Positions 1 through 7,872 of a stretch of 64,000 nucleotides of DNA are shown here, piece by piece. The notes below the pieces were generated by a model. That model was not told where the DNA came from, did not search any database, and saw only the letters and a program-made list of their open reading frames with translations. Source of the stretch: an uncultured Mucilaginibacter sp. (GTDB lineage: Bacteria > Bacteroidota > Bacteroidia > Sphingobacteriales > Sphingobacteriaceae); contig CAITEP010000010.1 of NCBI GenBank assembly GCA_903891475.1, positions 1-64,000 on the forward strand, in the 5' to 3' direction. How positions within the stretch are numbered: the stretch's first letter is position 1; each line of letters begins with the position of its first letter. The position numbers were made by a program, and so were the translations under genes.

Positions 1-40
1 TACAGGCCCAACATGCCTTTTTTTAACACTTTTCATAAAC

Positions 41-73
41 AAAAAAAGTCAATTGAAATCACTTTCAATTGAC
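41..73 (-). terminator. Rho-independent terminator of the ABC ATPase gene
   Basis: A perfect 11-bp stem (48-58 with 63-73) around a 4-nt loop. On the minus strand it is followed by a run of seven T. It lies about 80 bp downstream of the ATPase stop codon, in the right orientation to end that transcript. Confidence 0.75.
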
Positions 74-151
74 CTATCACATCTCGCTTTTAATCAATAA
101 CTTATAAAGGTTTCACCAACCATTTTTGACCACTATATCTTGTTTTATAGT

Positions 152-1153
152 TTACTGAAAACCTATCCAGTTCTTAATTTTAATGGCAATATTCTCACCT
201 TCGGTATATTTGCCAAACTGGTCATTTAGTAACCTTAAAGTCAAACCCTCTTTTTCAATTAATAAATCTTCGTAATTACCTTTAAATAATATTTGTTTTA
301 TATACCATCCTTCATTCAATGTACTTCTGGAGGTTTTTATCCATTGTGGGTAAATTACTACAAAAGACTCTTTAGTTTTTATACCGCAAATTTTGGCTTC
401 ATCAGGATTCAAAATATTGCAGTTTGTTAAAAGCTGCGCCGAATATAAATTGCTAGGTGCATGATAAATAGATTTAGGTGTTCCTGATTCAATAATTTCA
501 CCATGCTTTAGCACCAATAATTCGTCAGCCATTGAAAGTACTTCTGCCGGATCATGTGAAACAATAATGACTGTTAGTCCCGTTTGTTTAACTATTTCCC
601 TGATATCTTGCTGTAAACCCTCTCTAAAAGAGGAATCAACCTGATTAAAAGGCTCATCCAAAAATAGCACTTTAGGGTTTGTTATTAAAGCTCTGGCTAT
701 GGCAACTCTCTGTTTTTCACCGCCACTTAACTCAACCACTTTTTTTTTAGCCAAATGGTACATCTTAAGCTGTTTTAATATGGCCTCCGTTTTCTCATTT
801 TTTGCAAGTAAATTGTTGTTTGGCAATAATGCTGCTACATTTTCCCAAACTTTTGCAAATAAATTTAAATCATCGTTGCTTTGCGTTACCATTTTCATGG
901 AATCGTGCCCTGGAATTAATTTAACCTCGGGCCCCCATACCCTTTCGTTCTCAAAATAAACCTTACCCTCATCAGGCGACAGCAAACCATATAATAATTT
1001 CAATAGGGTACTTTTGCCACTACCACTTTCGCCAATAATGGCGGTTATTTTACCTTTTTGTATTGTTAAATTAATGTTTTTAACTCCCGAATTTATAGTG
1101 TCGGGGTAAGCTTTGTTTAATGAGATAGCCTGCAAAAACGTTGAACCTTCCAT
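152..1153 (-). CDS. ABC transporter ATP-binding protein (PotA-like, with C-terminal TOBE-like domain)
   Basis: Cytoplasmic ATPase of an ABC importer-type system, 333 aa. Visible motifs are Walker A GESGSGKST (41-49), Q-loop Gln91, signature LSGGEKQ (142-148), Walker B LFLDEP (163-168) and switch His200. The roughly 95 C-terminal residues form an extra domain resembling the TOBE regulatory domain of spermidine/putrescine or iron/sulfate ATPases. No permease or binding protein lies next to it, so it is an orphan ATPase within this window and the substrate cannot be read from context. It is transcribed alone; a strong terminator lies downstream. Confidence 0.85.
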   Translation of the reverse strand: MEGSTFLQAISLNKAYPDTINSGVKNINLTIQKGKITAIIGESGSGKSTLLKLLYGLLSPDEGKVYFENERVWGPEVKLIPGHDSMKMVTQSNDDLNLFAKVWENVAALLPNNNLLAKNEKTEAILKQLKMYHLAKKKVVELSGGEKQRVAIARALITNPKVLFLDEPFNQVDSSFREGLQQDIREIVKQTGLTVIIVSHDPAEVLSMADELLVLKHGEIIESGTPKSIYHAPSNLYSAQLLTNCNILNPDEAKICGIKTKESFVVIYPQWIKTSRSTLNEGWYIKQILFKGNYEDLLIEKEGLTLRLLNDQFGKYTEGENIAIKIKNWIGFQ

Positions 1154-1236
1154 TGCCTGTAAATATAATTAGAAATGTTTGGACACCATTTTTTGTTTTA
1201 TATAATTGCAATAGGAAGGCACACTCCAAAATCAAT

Positions 1237-1278
1237 AAACTCCAATCGAATGCTTTTAAACACATTCTATTGGAGTTT
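1237..1278. repeat. Inverted repeat (hairpin) between ABC ATPase and outer membrane protein genes
   Basis: Arms 1237-1246 and 1269-1278 are perfectly complementary; an inner 5-bp stem (GAATG/CATTC) follows after one mismatch. No clear T run follows on either strand. It could be a weak terminator for the minus-strand operon ending at 1317, or an mRNA-stabilising hairpin. Confidence 0.45.
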
Positions 1279-1316
1279 AAAAAGGTTGAAATTAGCTGTA
1301 TAAAAAGATTGTATTA

Positions 1317-2138
1317 TTAAAAAGCAGCTGTTAATCCAAAGGAGAAATTCTTAAGCCCTGCCTGTTGTGGACTGTTTTCGAACATATCATTTGCATAATA
1401 TTTTGCGAATACCCCAAAATCGCCATAACCAATTCTGGCAAACCCACCGTACCTTAAGGTTGCAAAATGGTAGGAGTCACTAATTTTTTGTTTACCATGC
1501 TCGGCACTTATTTGTTTAACCATGCCATCTAATAAAAAACCAATTTCAGGACCCAATACAAAATGGAATCTATTCCCATTCTCATCTGCTTTACTTCTAA
1601 AATCGAATGATAAAGGTATCCTAAGATAGTTGGAAGAAAACCTATTTTTGCTGTAGCTAATAGTATCAACCCTATAAGTTAAAACTGGTTGGTGAGGCAA
1701 AATGGTGATATTGTCTCGTAAGCGAATTAATGTCCAGTCAAAACCACCCGCTAAATTTATCTTAAAATTATCCGAAAACCTTACCCCAACTTGAAATAAA
1801 TCAAAACCCACTGTACTGGTTTTACTTTGTCGATAGCTTAAAAATTGATTTTGAGGTGAAAGAGTAAAACTTCCATTATCAATAATTGTAGCAAATCCTA
1901 AATCGAAACGAGCGAAAGTAAAATCTGCTGAGAATTTTGGGTAATTTGAATGCACTTTGTTTTTACTATCGTTGTTTTTATCATCATCCTCTTGGTTAAA
2001 GCCAAGAGTAAAGCTCTTCTCCTTTTTTATGTTACGTGTACTATCTTTTTTCAGCTTGGTTGAGTCGGTTTTAGTATTTTGTGCGTATGCCATGATGGTT
2101 GATGCTACCGTAATTATAGTTAAGAATGTGTTTTTCAT
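1317..2138 (-). CDS. Outer membrane beta-barrel protein, last gene of a sigma/anti-sigma operon
   Basis: Probable outer-membrane beta-barrel of the porin/PorT-like type, 273 aa. An N-terminal signal peptide ends near AYAQ (17-20). A short charged, Asp/Lys-rich linker (about 21-65) follows, then alternating amphipathic strands to a C-terminal phenylalanine, as is usual for Bacteroidota outer-membrane proteins. The start lies 5 bp after the stop of the anti-sigma-like gene, so the two are co-transcribed. This barrel may be the main target or the cue sensor of the ECF system. The family is assigned from general features, not from a specific motif. Confidence 0.7.
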   Translation of the reverse strand: MKNTFLTIITVASTIMAYAQNTKTDSTKLKKDSTRNIKKEKSFTLGFNQEDDDKNNDSKNKVHSNYPKFSADFTFARFDLGFATIIDNGSFTLSPQNQFLSYRQSKTSTVGFDLFQVGVRFSDNFKINLAGGFDWTLIRLRDNITILPHQPVLTYRVDTISYSKNRFSSNYLRIPLSFDFRSKADENGNRFHFVLGPEIGFLLDGMVKQISAEHGKQKISDSYHFATLRYGGFARIGYGDFGVFAKYYANDMFENSPQQAGLKNFSFGLTAAF

Positions 2139-2143
2139 GTTTT

Positions 2144-2935
2144 TTATTTTTCTATTTCTGTTTTTGATTTTTTTATTTTAAAAACACCCAGATTTAATGC
2201 TGTAATATTTGATCCCTCGTCTGTTTCTGTAAATTCAATAAACTTGTCTTTTCGTTTATCAACCTTAGCTACTAAAGCATTAATTAACCCACCTAGGTTT
2301 CTAATTTTTGGTTTAGGAGCCGCTGCTAAACTGTTTGTTAAATGATTATCTGGTTGATTAGTTTTAGATGCAGCAATTTCAAGGTTATTATTGGCTAAAA
2401 TTGAAGGAACATTTATAAACTTGGTATTGCTATCAGGAACCACATTATTCACTTTATTAATATTACCGGAGGAAGTCATGGCCAATTCATCCTGACGTAC
2501 CCTAATAGAATCACTACCACTCACACCTTCAGGAATAATCTGCTTACGTTTAACTTCAGAACTACTGTTATATTCACTATTTAAGTTATTTGATACTTTA
2601 TTTTTTTTTAATTTTTTCACATCAGCAATTATTTCTTCTTCTAATTGCTTACCATTAGGTGGTATCTTCAAACTGTTTTGATGATGGTTATTTGTTGAAT
2701 AGACCACTCCATTTGATTTATGCTCCCCTTTGTTAACTGGAATTAAAATAACCCCTATTGAAAAAAGCAATATGATACTTGCTGCTATACTTAAAATAGG
2801 GATCCAAACTTTCCTTTTCCGAGTGTTATCAAGTTCAGCTTCAATATGCTCCCAAATACGAGGTGAGGGCTGCGTTTCAAAATCATTTAATTTTGATCTG
2901 AACAAATCGTCCATTTCATTATCCTGCATTCTCAT
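2144..2935 (-). CDS. Membrane-anchored anti-sigma-factor-like protein
   Basis: A 263-aa protein with a cytoplasmic N-terminal part (1-43, containing a PSPRIWEHIEAELD-type segment typical of Bacteroidota proteins that follow ECF sigma genes). One transmembrane helix spans about 44-67, and a long polar low-complexity extracytoplasmic region follows. The first codon overlaps the end of the sigma gene by 17 nt. An internal ATG at 2914 would remove the overlap and is a possible true start. Position and topology suggest it restrains the upstream sigma factor. There is no recognisable zinc anti-sigma motif, so this is inference from context. Confidence 0.65.
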   Translation of the reverse strand: MRMQDNEMDDLFRSKLNDFETQPSPRIWEHIEAELDNTRKRKVWIPILSIAASIILLFSIGVILIPVNKGEHKSNGVVYSTNNHHQNSLKIPPNGKQLEEEIIADVKKLKKNKVSNNLNSEYNSSSEVKRKQIIPEGVSGSDSIRVRQDELAMTSSGNINKVNNVVPDSNTKFINVPSILANNNLEIAASKTNQPDNHLTNSLAAAPKPKIRNLGGLINALVAKVDKRKDKFIEFTETDEGSNITALNLGVFKIKKSKTEIEK

Positions 2936-3491
2936 ACCTTTTTTCTTGTATTTTTAAAACACGTTCTTTTAATATGGCCCTGGCTCTTGAAAGCTGCGAT
3001 TTTGACGCGCCTTCTGAAATTCCTACTAAATCTGCTATCTCTTTGTGCGAATAACCTTCAATAGCGTACAAGTTAAATACTAGCCTATAACCAACGCTAA
3101 GTTCATTTATTAAGGCTAACAAATCATTCGCCTCTAAATTGGCGGCAGCCCCTAAGGTTGTTGCCGGAACATCTTCCGCATCATCCAAATCAACTAATTG
3201 CATTATTTTATGATGTTTTCTGTAATACTCAATCGAGCTGTGTACCATAATCCTTCTCACCCATCCTTCAAAGGAGCCTTCGCCTTTATAGGTTTGCATT
3301 TTTTGAAAAACCTTTATAAATCCATTTTGCAACATGTCTTCCGCTTCCATCCTATCCTTCGCGTATCGCAGACAAACACCCAGCATTTTGGCCGAAAATT
3401 GCTTGTACAGCATCTCCTGGGCTTTGCGTTCACCTTCAATGCATTTTTTTATTATATCAATTATCGAGTATTTCTGCTCCAAAAACATCAT
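2919..3491 (-). CDS. ECF-type RNA polymerase sigma-70 factor
   Basis: Sigma factor of 190 aa. Region 2 (about 25-90) contains the segment with RYAKDRMEAEDMLQ, and region 4 (about 125-180) contains a helix-turn-helix with GYSHKEIADLVGISEGA. There is no region 1 or 3, as expected for group 4 (ECF) factors. The order sigma, anti-sigma-like, outer-membrane barrel on one transcript suggests a cell-envelope response unit. It is divergently transcribed from the amidohydrolase gene across about 100 bp. Confidence 0.9.
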   Translation of the reverse strand: MMFLEQKYSIIDIIKKCIEGERKAQEMLYKQFSAKMLGVCLRYAKDRMEAEDMLQNGFIKVFQKMQTYKGEGSFEGWVRRIMVHSSIEYYRKHHKIMQLVDLDDAEDVPATTLGAAANLEANDLLALINELSVGYRLVFNLYAIEGYSHKEIADLVGISEGASKSQLSRARAILKERVLKIQEKRYENAG

Positions 3492-3593
3492 TTAATAGTA
3501 AGATGAAGCAAAGTGCCAATTGGTTGCATGTTATTGAAAATAATTATTTAATGATGGTATTTGTTGTTGCACTAAGCCTTATCTTTATCAACA

Positions 3594-4871
3594 ATGAAAA
3601 CATTCCGGCTTTTCTTATTTGCATTTTTGCTGTTTACAATTTCAGGTTTTCGAACAAATTACCAAGAGGAAGACACTTACTTTCTATTAAAACCTGACCA
3701 AGTTTTTGATGGACAAGCTATGCATAATAGCTGGGTAGTTTTGGTGAAGAATGATAAAATTGAATTTGCCGGAGATAAGAATAAGCTTACCGTTCCAACA
3801 TCAGCGAAGGAAATTGAGTTAAAGGGGATGACACTTTTACCCGGGTTTATTGAAGGACATTCACACCTTTTTCTACATCCTTATAATGAAACAAGCTGGA
3901 ACGATCAGGTACTAACCGAAAGCAGGGCTGAACGCACCGCCAGGGCAGTTGAACATGCCAAAGCGACTTTATTAGCTGGCTTTACAACTGTTCGAGATTT
4001 AGGTACCGAGGGAGCGGGTTACGATGATGTAGGATTGAAAACTGCAATAAATAAGGGCATCATTATTGGTCCGCGTATGTTGGTTGCCACTCGGGCAATT
4101 GTTGCAACTGGGAGTTATGGGCCTAAAAGTGATGTTGCTGAATTGCAAATAATAAAAGGCGCGGAGGAAGCCGACGGTACGGAGGGAATAACTAGGGTAG
4201 TAAGATCGCAAATTGGGCATGGAGCAGATGTAATTAAACTTTATGCCGATTATAGATGGGGGCTGAATGATGTTGCTGCACCTACTTTTACTTCCGAGGA
4301 ACTTAAAAAAGCGGTTGATGTTGCCAATAGCAGCGGCCGTTCAGTTATTGTTCATGCTGCAACGGAAGAAGGTATGCGACGATCAATTGCGGCTGGTGTA
4401 ACAACCATTGAACACGGGGATGGTGGCAATCCTGAAATTTTTAAGTTAATGAAAGAAAAAGGGATTGCGCTTTGCCCTACAATAGCCGCGACTGAAGCTA
4501 TCTCCACTTATCATGGATGGAAAAAGGGCTTGGATCCAATGCCTGAATCAGTGATTAAAAAACATTATATTTTCTCGGAAGCGATGAAAGCTGGAGTAAC
4601 TATTTGTATGGGTGGCGATGTAGGTGTATTTCCACACGGTGAGAACTCGCGAGAAATGATTTTAATGGCCGAATATGGTATGCCTGCAATAGATGTACTT
4701 TGTTCAGCCACATCTATTAATGCAAAGGTATTTGGCCTACCTAATTTAAGAAATGTAAAGCAAGGTTTTTTAGCGGATTTAATTGCCGTTGAGGGTAATC
4801 CTGTTGATGACATTAAACTTGTAAAAAAAGTAACCTTTGTAATGAAAGGGGGCATTATTTTAAAACAGTAG
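3594..4871 (+). CDS. Secreted metal-dependent amidohydrolase (imidazolonepropionase-like)
   Basis: Amidohydrolase-superfamily enzyme of 425 aa with an N-terminal signal peptide (about 1-20), so it is probably periplasmic. Expected metal ligands are all present: H89-x-H91, a likely carbamylated Lys215 in the VIKLYADY segment, His254, His274 and Asp342 (MGGD). This set matches the bacterial Xaa-Pro dipeptidase / organophosphate acid anhydrolase-like group often labelled imidazolonepropionase-related. The actual substrate may be a small peptide or another amide and cannot be told. It is transcribed alone and converges on the SirB1-like gene with 43 bp between stops. Confidence 0.8.
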   Translation: MKTFRLFLFAFLLFTISGFRTNYQEEDTYFLLKPDQVFDGQAMHNSWVVLVKNDKIEFAGDKNKLTVPTSAKEIELKGMTLLPGFIEGHSHLFLHPYNETSWNDQVLTESRAERTARAVEHAKATLLAGFTTVRDLGTEGAGYDDVGLKTAINKGIIIGPRMLVATRAIVATGSYGPKSDVAELQIIKGAEEADGTEGITRVVRSQIGHGADVIKLYADYRWGLNDVAAPTFTSEELKKAVDVANSSGRSVIVHAATEEGMRRSIAAGVTTIEHGDGGNPEIFKLMKEKGIALCPTIAATEAISTYHGWKKGLDPMPESVIKKHYIFSEAMKAGVTICMGGDVGVFPHGENSREMILMAEYGMPAIDVLCSATSINAKVFGLPNLRNVKQGFLADLIAVEGNPVDDIKLVKKVTFVMKGGIILKQ

Positions 4872-4914
4872 GTTCAACAGTAACTTGTTTGTTTTTTAAA
4901 AAAATATAAATTAA

Positions 4915-5772
4915 TTATTCTAAAATATCCAAAAGCTCGGTCAATTCATTTACTTTGTCAGATGAGCTTGCATGCTCATAGGCACTAATCAAATTGCGCA
5001 AAACTCTTTTTATAATGTCGACATTGGAGCAGGGCTCGTAAAATTGCCTGTCGTATTTTAAATTTAGCTGCTTTAAAAACATATCAACATCTCTCCTTCC
5101 AAAAATAAAGCCTTTGTTAAATGCATTGATATAAAACAGAATACCGTTTTCAAACTCGCTTTGCATGGTTTCATCTACATAAGCCAAAATAAAATGCTGA
5201 GGCAGGTTTACACCATAAACAGGAATATCTAGCTTTTGCGCAATGATAGCATAAATGATGGCTAAGGAAATTTGATTGCCCTTTTTTGTTTCGAGTACCT
5301 GATTGATATAGCTGTTTTGCGGGTCTTGGTGACTAGTGGTATTGCCAGTAAACCCATGTATATTATAAAATATATGATTAAAGAGCTTTACCTGCTCTTT
5401 CGGACTGGCCTCATTCATCATTTGTATCCAAATATCCCTTTTAATACTTTCAAGCTGGTTAATTACTTTTTGCTCATCCAAATCGGGATATTGGTAGCGG
5501 TTGATGATTAAGATCCCTTGAAGCAAATCGAACGCGCCACTTTGATGCCATAGTTTAAGATCATTCTTAACTATGCCAAATTGAATCTCGTGCACCAAAT
5601 TTGCAATACGCTCTTGTTGTATCGGGTCGAAAGCTTCCCCCCAAGCCTGTTCCAAAAACTCAATGGCTCCGGTTCCATACGAAAGGAGTTTTTGATGTAC
5701 ATGCTCAAATATTTCCGTATCCGGATCATCCAGCAAACGGATTAGTGAATTTACTTCTGTTGGATTAATCAT
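4915..5772 (-). CDS. SirB1/transglutaminase-like family protein
   Basis: A 285-aa cytoplasmic protein. The N-terminal third is helical and HEAT-like (about 1-110). A transglutaminase-like core (about 115-220) contains the SLAIIYAIIAQKLDIPVYGV segment followed by PQHF, typical of the SirB1 N-terminal domain. The usual cysteine nucleophile is not seen in the GNQISLA region, as in many SirB1 relatives, so peptidase activity is doubtful. Function is unknown. Confidence 0.7.
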   Translation of the reverse strand: MINPTEVNSLIRLLDDPDTEIFEHVHQKLLSYGTGAIEFLEQAWGEAFDPIQQERIANLVHEIQFGIVKNDLKLWHQSGAFDLLQGILIINRYQYPDLDEQKVINQLESIKRDIWIQMMNEASPKEQVKLFNHIFYNIHGFTGNTTSHQDPQNSYINQVLETKKGNQISLAIIYAIIAQKLDIPVYGVNLPQHFILAYVDETMQSEFENGILFYINAFNKGFIFGRRDVDMFLKQLNLKYDRQFYEPCSNVDIIKRVLRNLISAYEHASSSDKVNELTELLDILE

Positions 5773-5817
5773 GTTCAGTTCTGCTAAAATACTAAACCTT
5801 TATATATTTTTACGCCA

Positions 5818-6615
5818 ATGTTTAATCTAAGGTTTGCTTTCGACTATTTTTTACACCAAATAAACGCTAAGACTAGGCATGGCATACATTCGCCATTTGT
5901 TTATCGATTAGCCGATGAAGTATTATACGATGATAGCGAAAAAAAAGTATACGCAGAAATTGAACAGTTACGTAATGTTCTCTATGCGGATGATAGGGTC
6001 ATAAATATTACAGATTTAGGTGCCGGGTCTTCCATTAATAAAAACAATAAAAAGAGGATCAGCGATATTGCCAAAAACTCCTTAAAAAGGCCTCAGCTAG
6101 CTCAACTTCTTTACAGATTGGTGGTAAACCAAAAACCCAAAAACATGATTGAGTTAGGTACTTGCCTTGGCATAACCAGTATGTACCTGCAAAATGCCGC
6201 ACCCGAAGCCAAACTTTTTACTTTGGAAGGATGTATAGAGATTGCGGAAGTGGCTCAAAATGTATTTTCGAAAGCTGGACGAAACGATATTGAACTCGTA
6301 ATAGGGAATTTTGACCATACCCTGCCCATCATCCTTAATCAATTAAAAAGAATTGATTTTGTATTTGTTGATGGGAACCATCAAAAACAAGCTACTATCA
6401 ATTATTTTGAATGGTGTTTGCCAAAAGTACATGATGGCACACTTTTGATATTTGATGATATTTATTGGAGCCAAGGCATGAAAGAGGCCTGGCAACATAT
6501 TAAAAAACATCCCAAAGTTACCGTTACCATTGACCTTTTTTGGATAGGATTAGTTTTTTTTAGGAATGGGCAGGTAAAGGAAGATTTTATGTTAAACCAC
6601 AAATGCTTTTATTAA
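5818..6615 (+). CDS. Class I SAM-dependent methyltransferase (O-methyltransferase-like)
   Basis: A 265-aa methyltransferase. The glycine-rich SAM-binding motif I is MIELGTCLGITSMY (110-123), followed by an acidic residue in TLEG (136-138). A second conserved site, FVDGNH (183-188), is typical of the Methyltransf_24 / caffeoyl-CoA-like O-methyltransferases, where the Asp often binds metal. It is divergent from the SirB1-like gene with 45 bp between starts. The acceptor is unknown. Confidence 0.8.
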   Translation: MFNLRFAFDYFLHQINAKTRHGIHSPFVYRLADEVLYDDSEKKVYAEIEQLRNVLYADDRVINITDLGAGSSINKNNKKRISDIAKNSLKRPQLAQLLYRLVVNQKPKNMIELGTCLGITSMYLQNAAPEAKLFTLEGCIEIAEVAQNVFSKAGRNDIELVIGNFDHTLPIILNQLKRIDFVFVDGNHQKQATINYFEWCLPKVHDGTLLIFDDIYWSQGMKEAWQHIKKHPKVTVTIDLFWIGLVFFRNGQVKEDFMLNHKCFY

Positions 6616-6699
6616 ATATTTTCAATATTTAATTCAATCTCAGTCCTTATAATCTAACCTTCAATTATTTTATTAAAATATTAATTTTATTGCCTTTTA

Positions 6700-6731
6700 T
6701 TTGTAAATAAGATGCCGAATAAATACTTTTG
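6700..6731 (+). promoter_or_regulatory. Bacteroidota-type promoter of the repeat lipoprotein gene
   Basis: TTTG at 6700-6703 and TACTTTTG at 6724-6731 match the Bacteroidota -33 (TTTG) and -7 (TAnnTTTG) consensus, with a 20-bp spacer. The start codon lies 45 bp downstream. Confidence 0.7.
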
Positions 6732-6776
6732 AGAATAAGTATATAAATAATCTAAACATTATAATTTAATTCATTT

Positions 6777-7793
6777 ATGAAAAACCTATCACTATTTATT
6801 TTAGTACTCACAATTATAACCTTAGTTACTTCATGTAATAAAAATGGAGATGTAAGCCCAAAAACTGCTTCAACAATTTATGCCGGGAACGACGGTAGTG
6901 CTCCGGTTTATTGGAAAAATAACATAGAAACCGTTTTACCCGTAACAAATAATGTTAACAATACAGGTGCAAGTGTTAATGTAATTGTCAAATCTGGTAA
7001 TGACATTTATTTGGGAGGATTTGACGGTAATTTGCCAGTTTACTGGAAAAACGGAATAGAAACCACTTTGCCAATTTTAGGTAGTGGTAATGGTGGTTAT
7101 TATTACAACAATCCTGCATATATTACCACAATGGGAATTTCTGGTAGTGATATTTATTGTGCCGGTGCTGATCAATATAATGCCGTATTTTGGAAAAATG
7201 GAATTGAATATCAACTTCCAACCACAAATAACAACAATAACTATTATTATTATAATAACTTAGTAAATACAATGGCAATATCAGGCACAGACGTATATTT
7301 TGGAGGTATTGATGGCAACCTTCCGGTTTATTGGAAAAATGGAACAGAATATTTCCTCCCTATTACTAGCAGTAATTATTACAAAAATGGCTCAGTGCAA
7401 ACTATGTATATATCTGGCAACAATATTTATTTTGGTGGTTCAGATGGTTACGCGGCGGTATATTGGTTAAATGGTGTAGAAAATCGTTTATCCACAAATA
7501 ATTCAAATAGTGGTGGTGTTATAGCTATGGCCATTTCAGGTACCAATGTTTATTTTGCAGGATGGGATGGAAATTATAGTAACACAGTATATTGGAAAAA
7601 CGGAGTTGAAGTTTCTAGATCTATTTTAAACGGAGGGACAGTAAATACGATGGTAGCTACTACCGATGGTGCATACTTTGCAGGGAGTGATGGAGGAAAT
7701 CCAGTTTATTGGACGCAAACAACAGAAAACATTTTGCCCACAGTTGGTAATAACCTGAGTGGCAAAGTTAATGCTATGCTAATTGCCAATTAA
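6777..7793 (+). CDS. Lipoprotein with seven YWKNG-type repeats, predicted beta-propeller
   Basis: A 338-aa lipoprotein; the lipobox LVTSC places the lipidated Cys at residue 20. From about residue 33 it consists of seven repeats of about 40-50 residues with the pattern (I/V)Y-x-G-G-x-D-G-x-x-x-V-Y-W-K-N-G-x-E-x-x-L-P, ending in M-x-I-S-G. The inter-repeat loops are rich in Asn, Tyr and Ser and vary in length. Seven blades of this size suggest a beta-propeller exposed at the periplasmic or outer surface. No enzymatic residues can be recognised. It is transcribed alone from a good promoter and ends at a long hairpin. Confidence 0.75.
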   Translation: MKNLSLFILVLTIITLVTSCNKNGDVSPKTASTIYAGNDGSAPVYWKNNIETVLPVTNNVNNTGASVNVIVKSGNDIYLGGFDGNLPVYWKNGIETTLPILGSGNGGYYYNNPAYITTMGISGSDIYCAGADQYNAVFWKNGIEYQLPTTNNNNNYYYYNNLVNTMAISGTDVYFGGIDGNLPVYWKNGTEYFLPITSSNYYKNGSVQTMYISGNNIYFGGSDGYAAVYWLNGVENRLSTNNSNSGGVIAMAISGTNVYFAGWDGNYSNTVYWKNGVEVSRSILNGGTVNTMVATTDGAYFAGSDGGNPVYWTQTTENILPTVGNNLSGKVNAMLIAN

Positions 7794-7797
7794 AATG

Positions 7798-7854
7798 ATT
7801 GCAATAGAACAAAACAGGCTTGCTTTTTATTGCTCTGTTTCGTTCTATTGCAAT
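7798..7854. terminator. Long hairpin between convergent genes, probable bidirectional terminator
   Basis: A 13-bp perfect outer stem (7798-7810 with 7842-7854) continues, after one mismatch, into AAACAG/CTGTTT. It lies between the stops of the lipoprotein and TonB receptor genes. The flanking T runs are weak, so its efficiency as a classical terminator is uncertain. Confidence 0.6.
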
Positions 7855-7872
7855 TACTTTAAAACAGCTGGA

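Noticed and set aside
3503..3697. Small hydrophobic open frame between sigma factor and amidohydrolase
   Set aside because: It overlaps the amidohydrolase signal peptide in another frame; the region is better explained as a divergent promoter.
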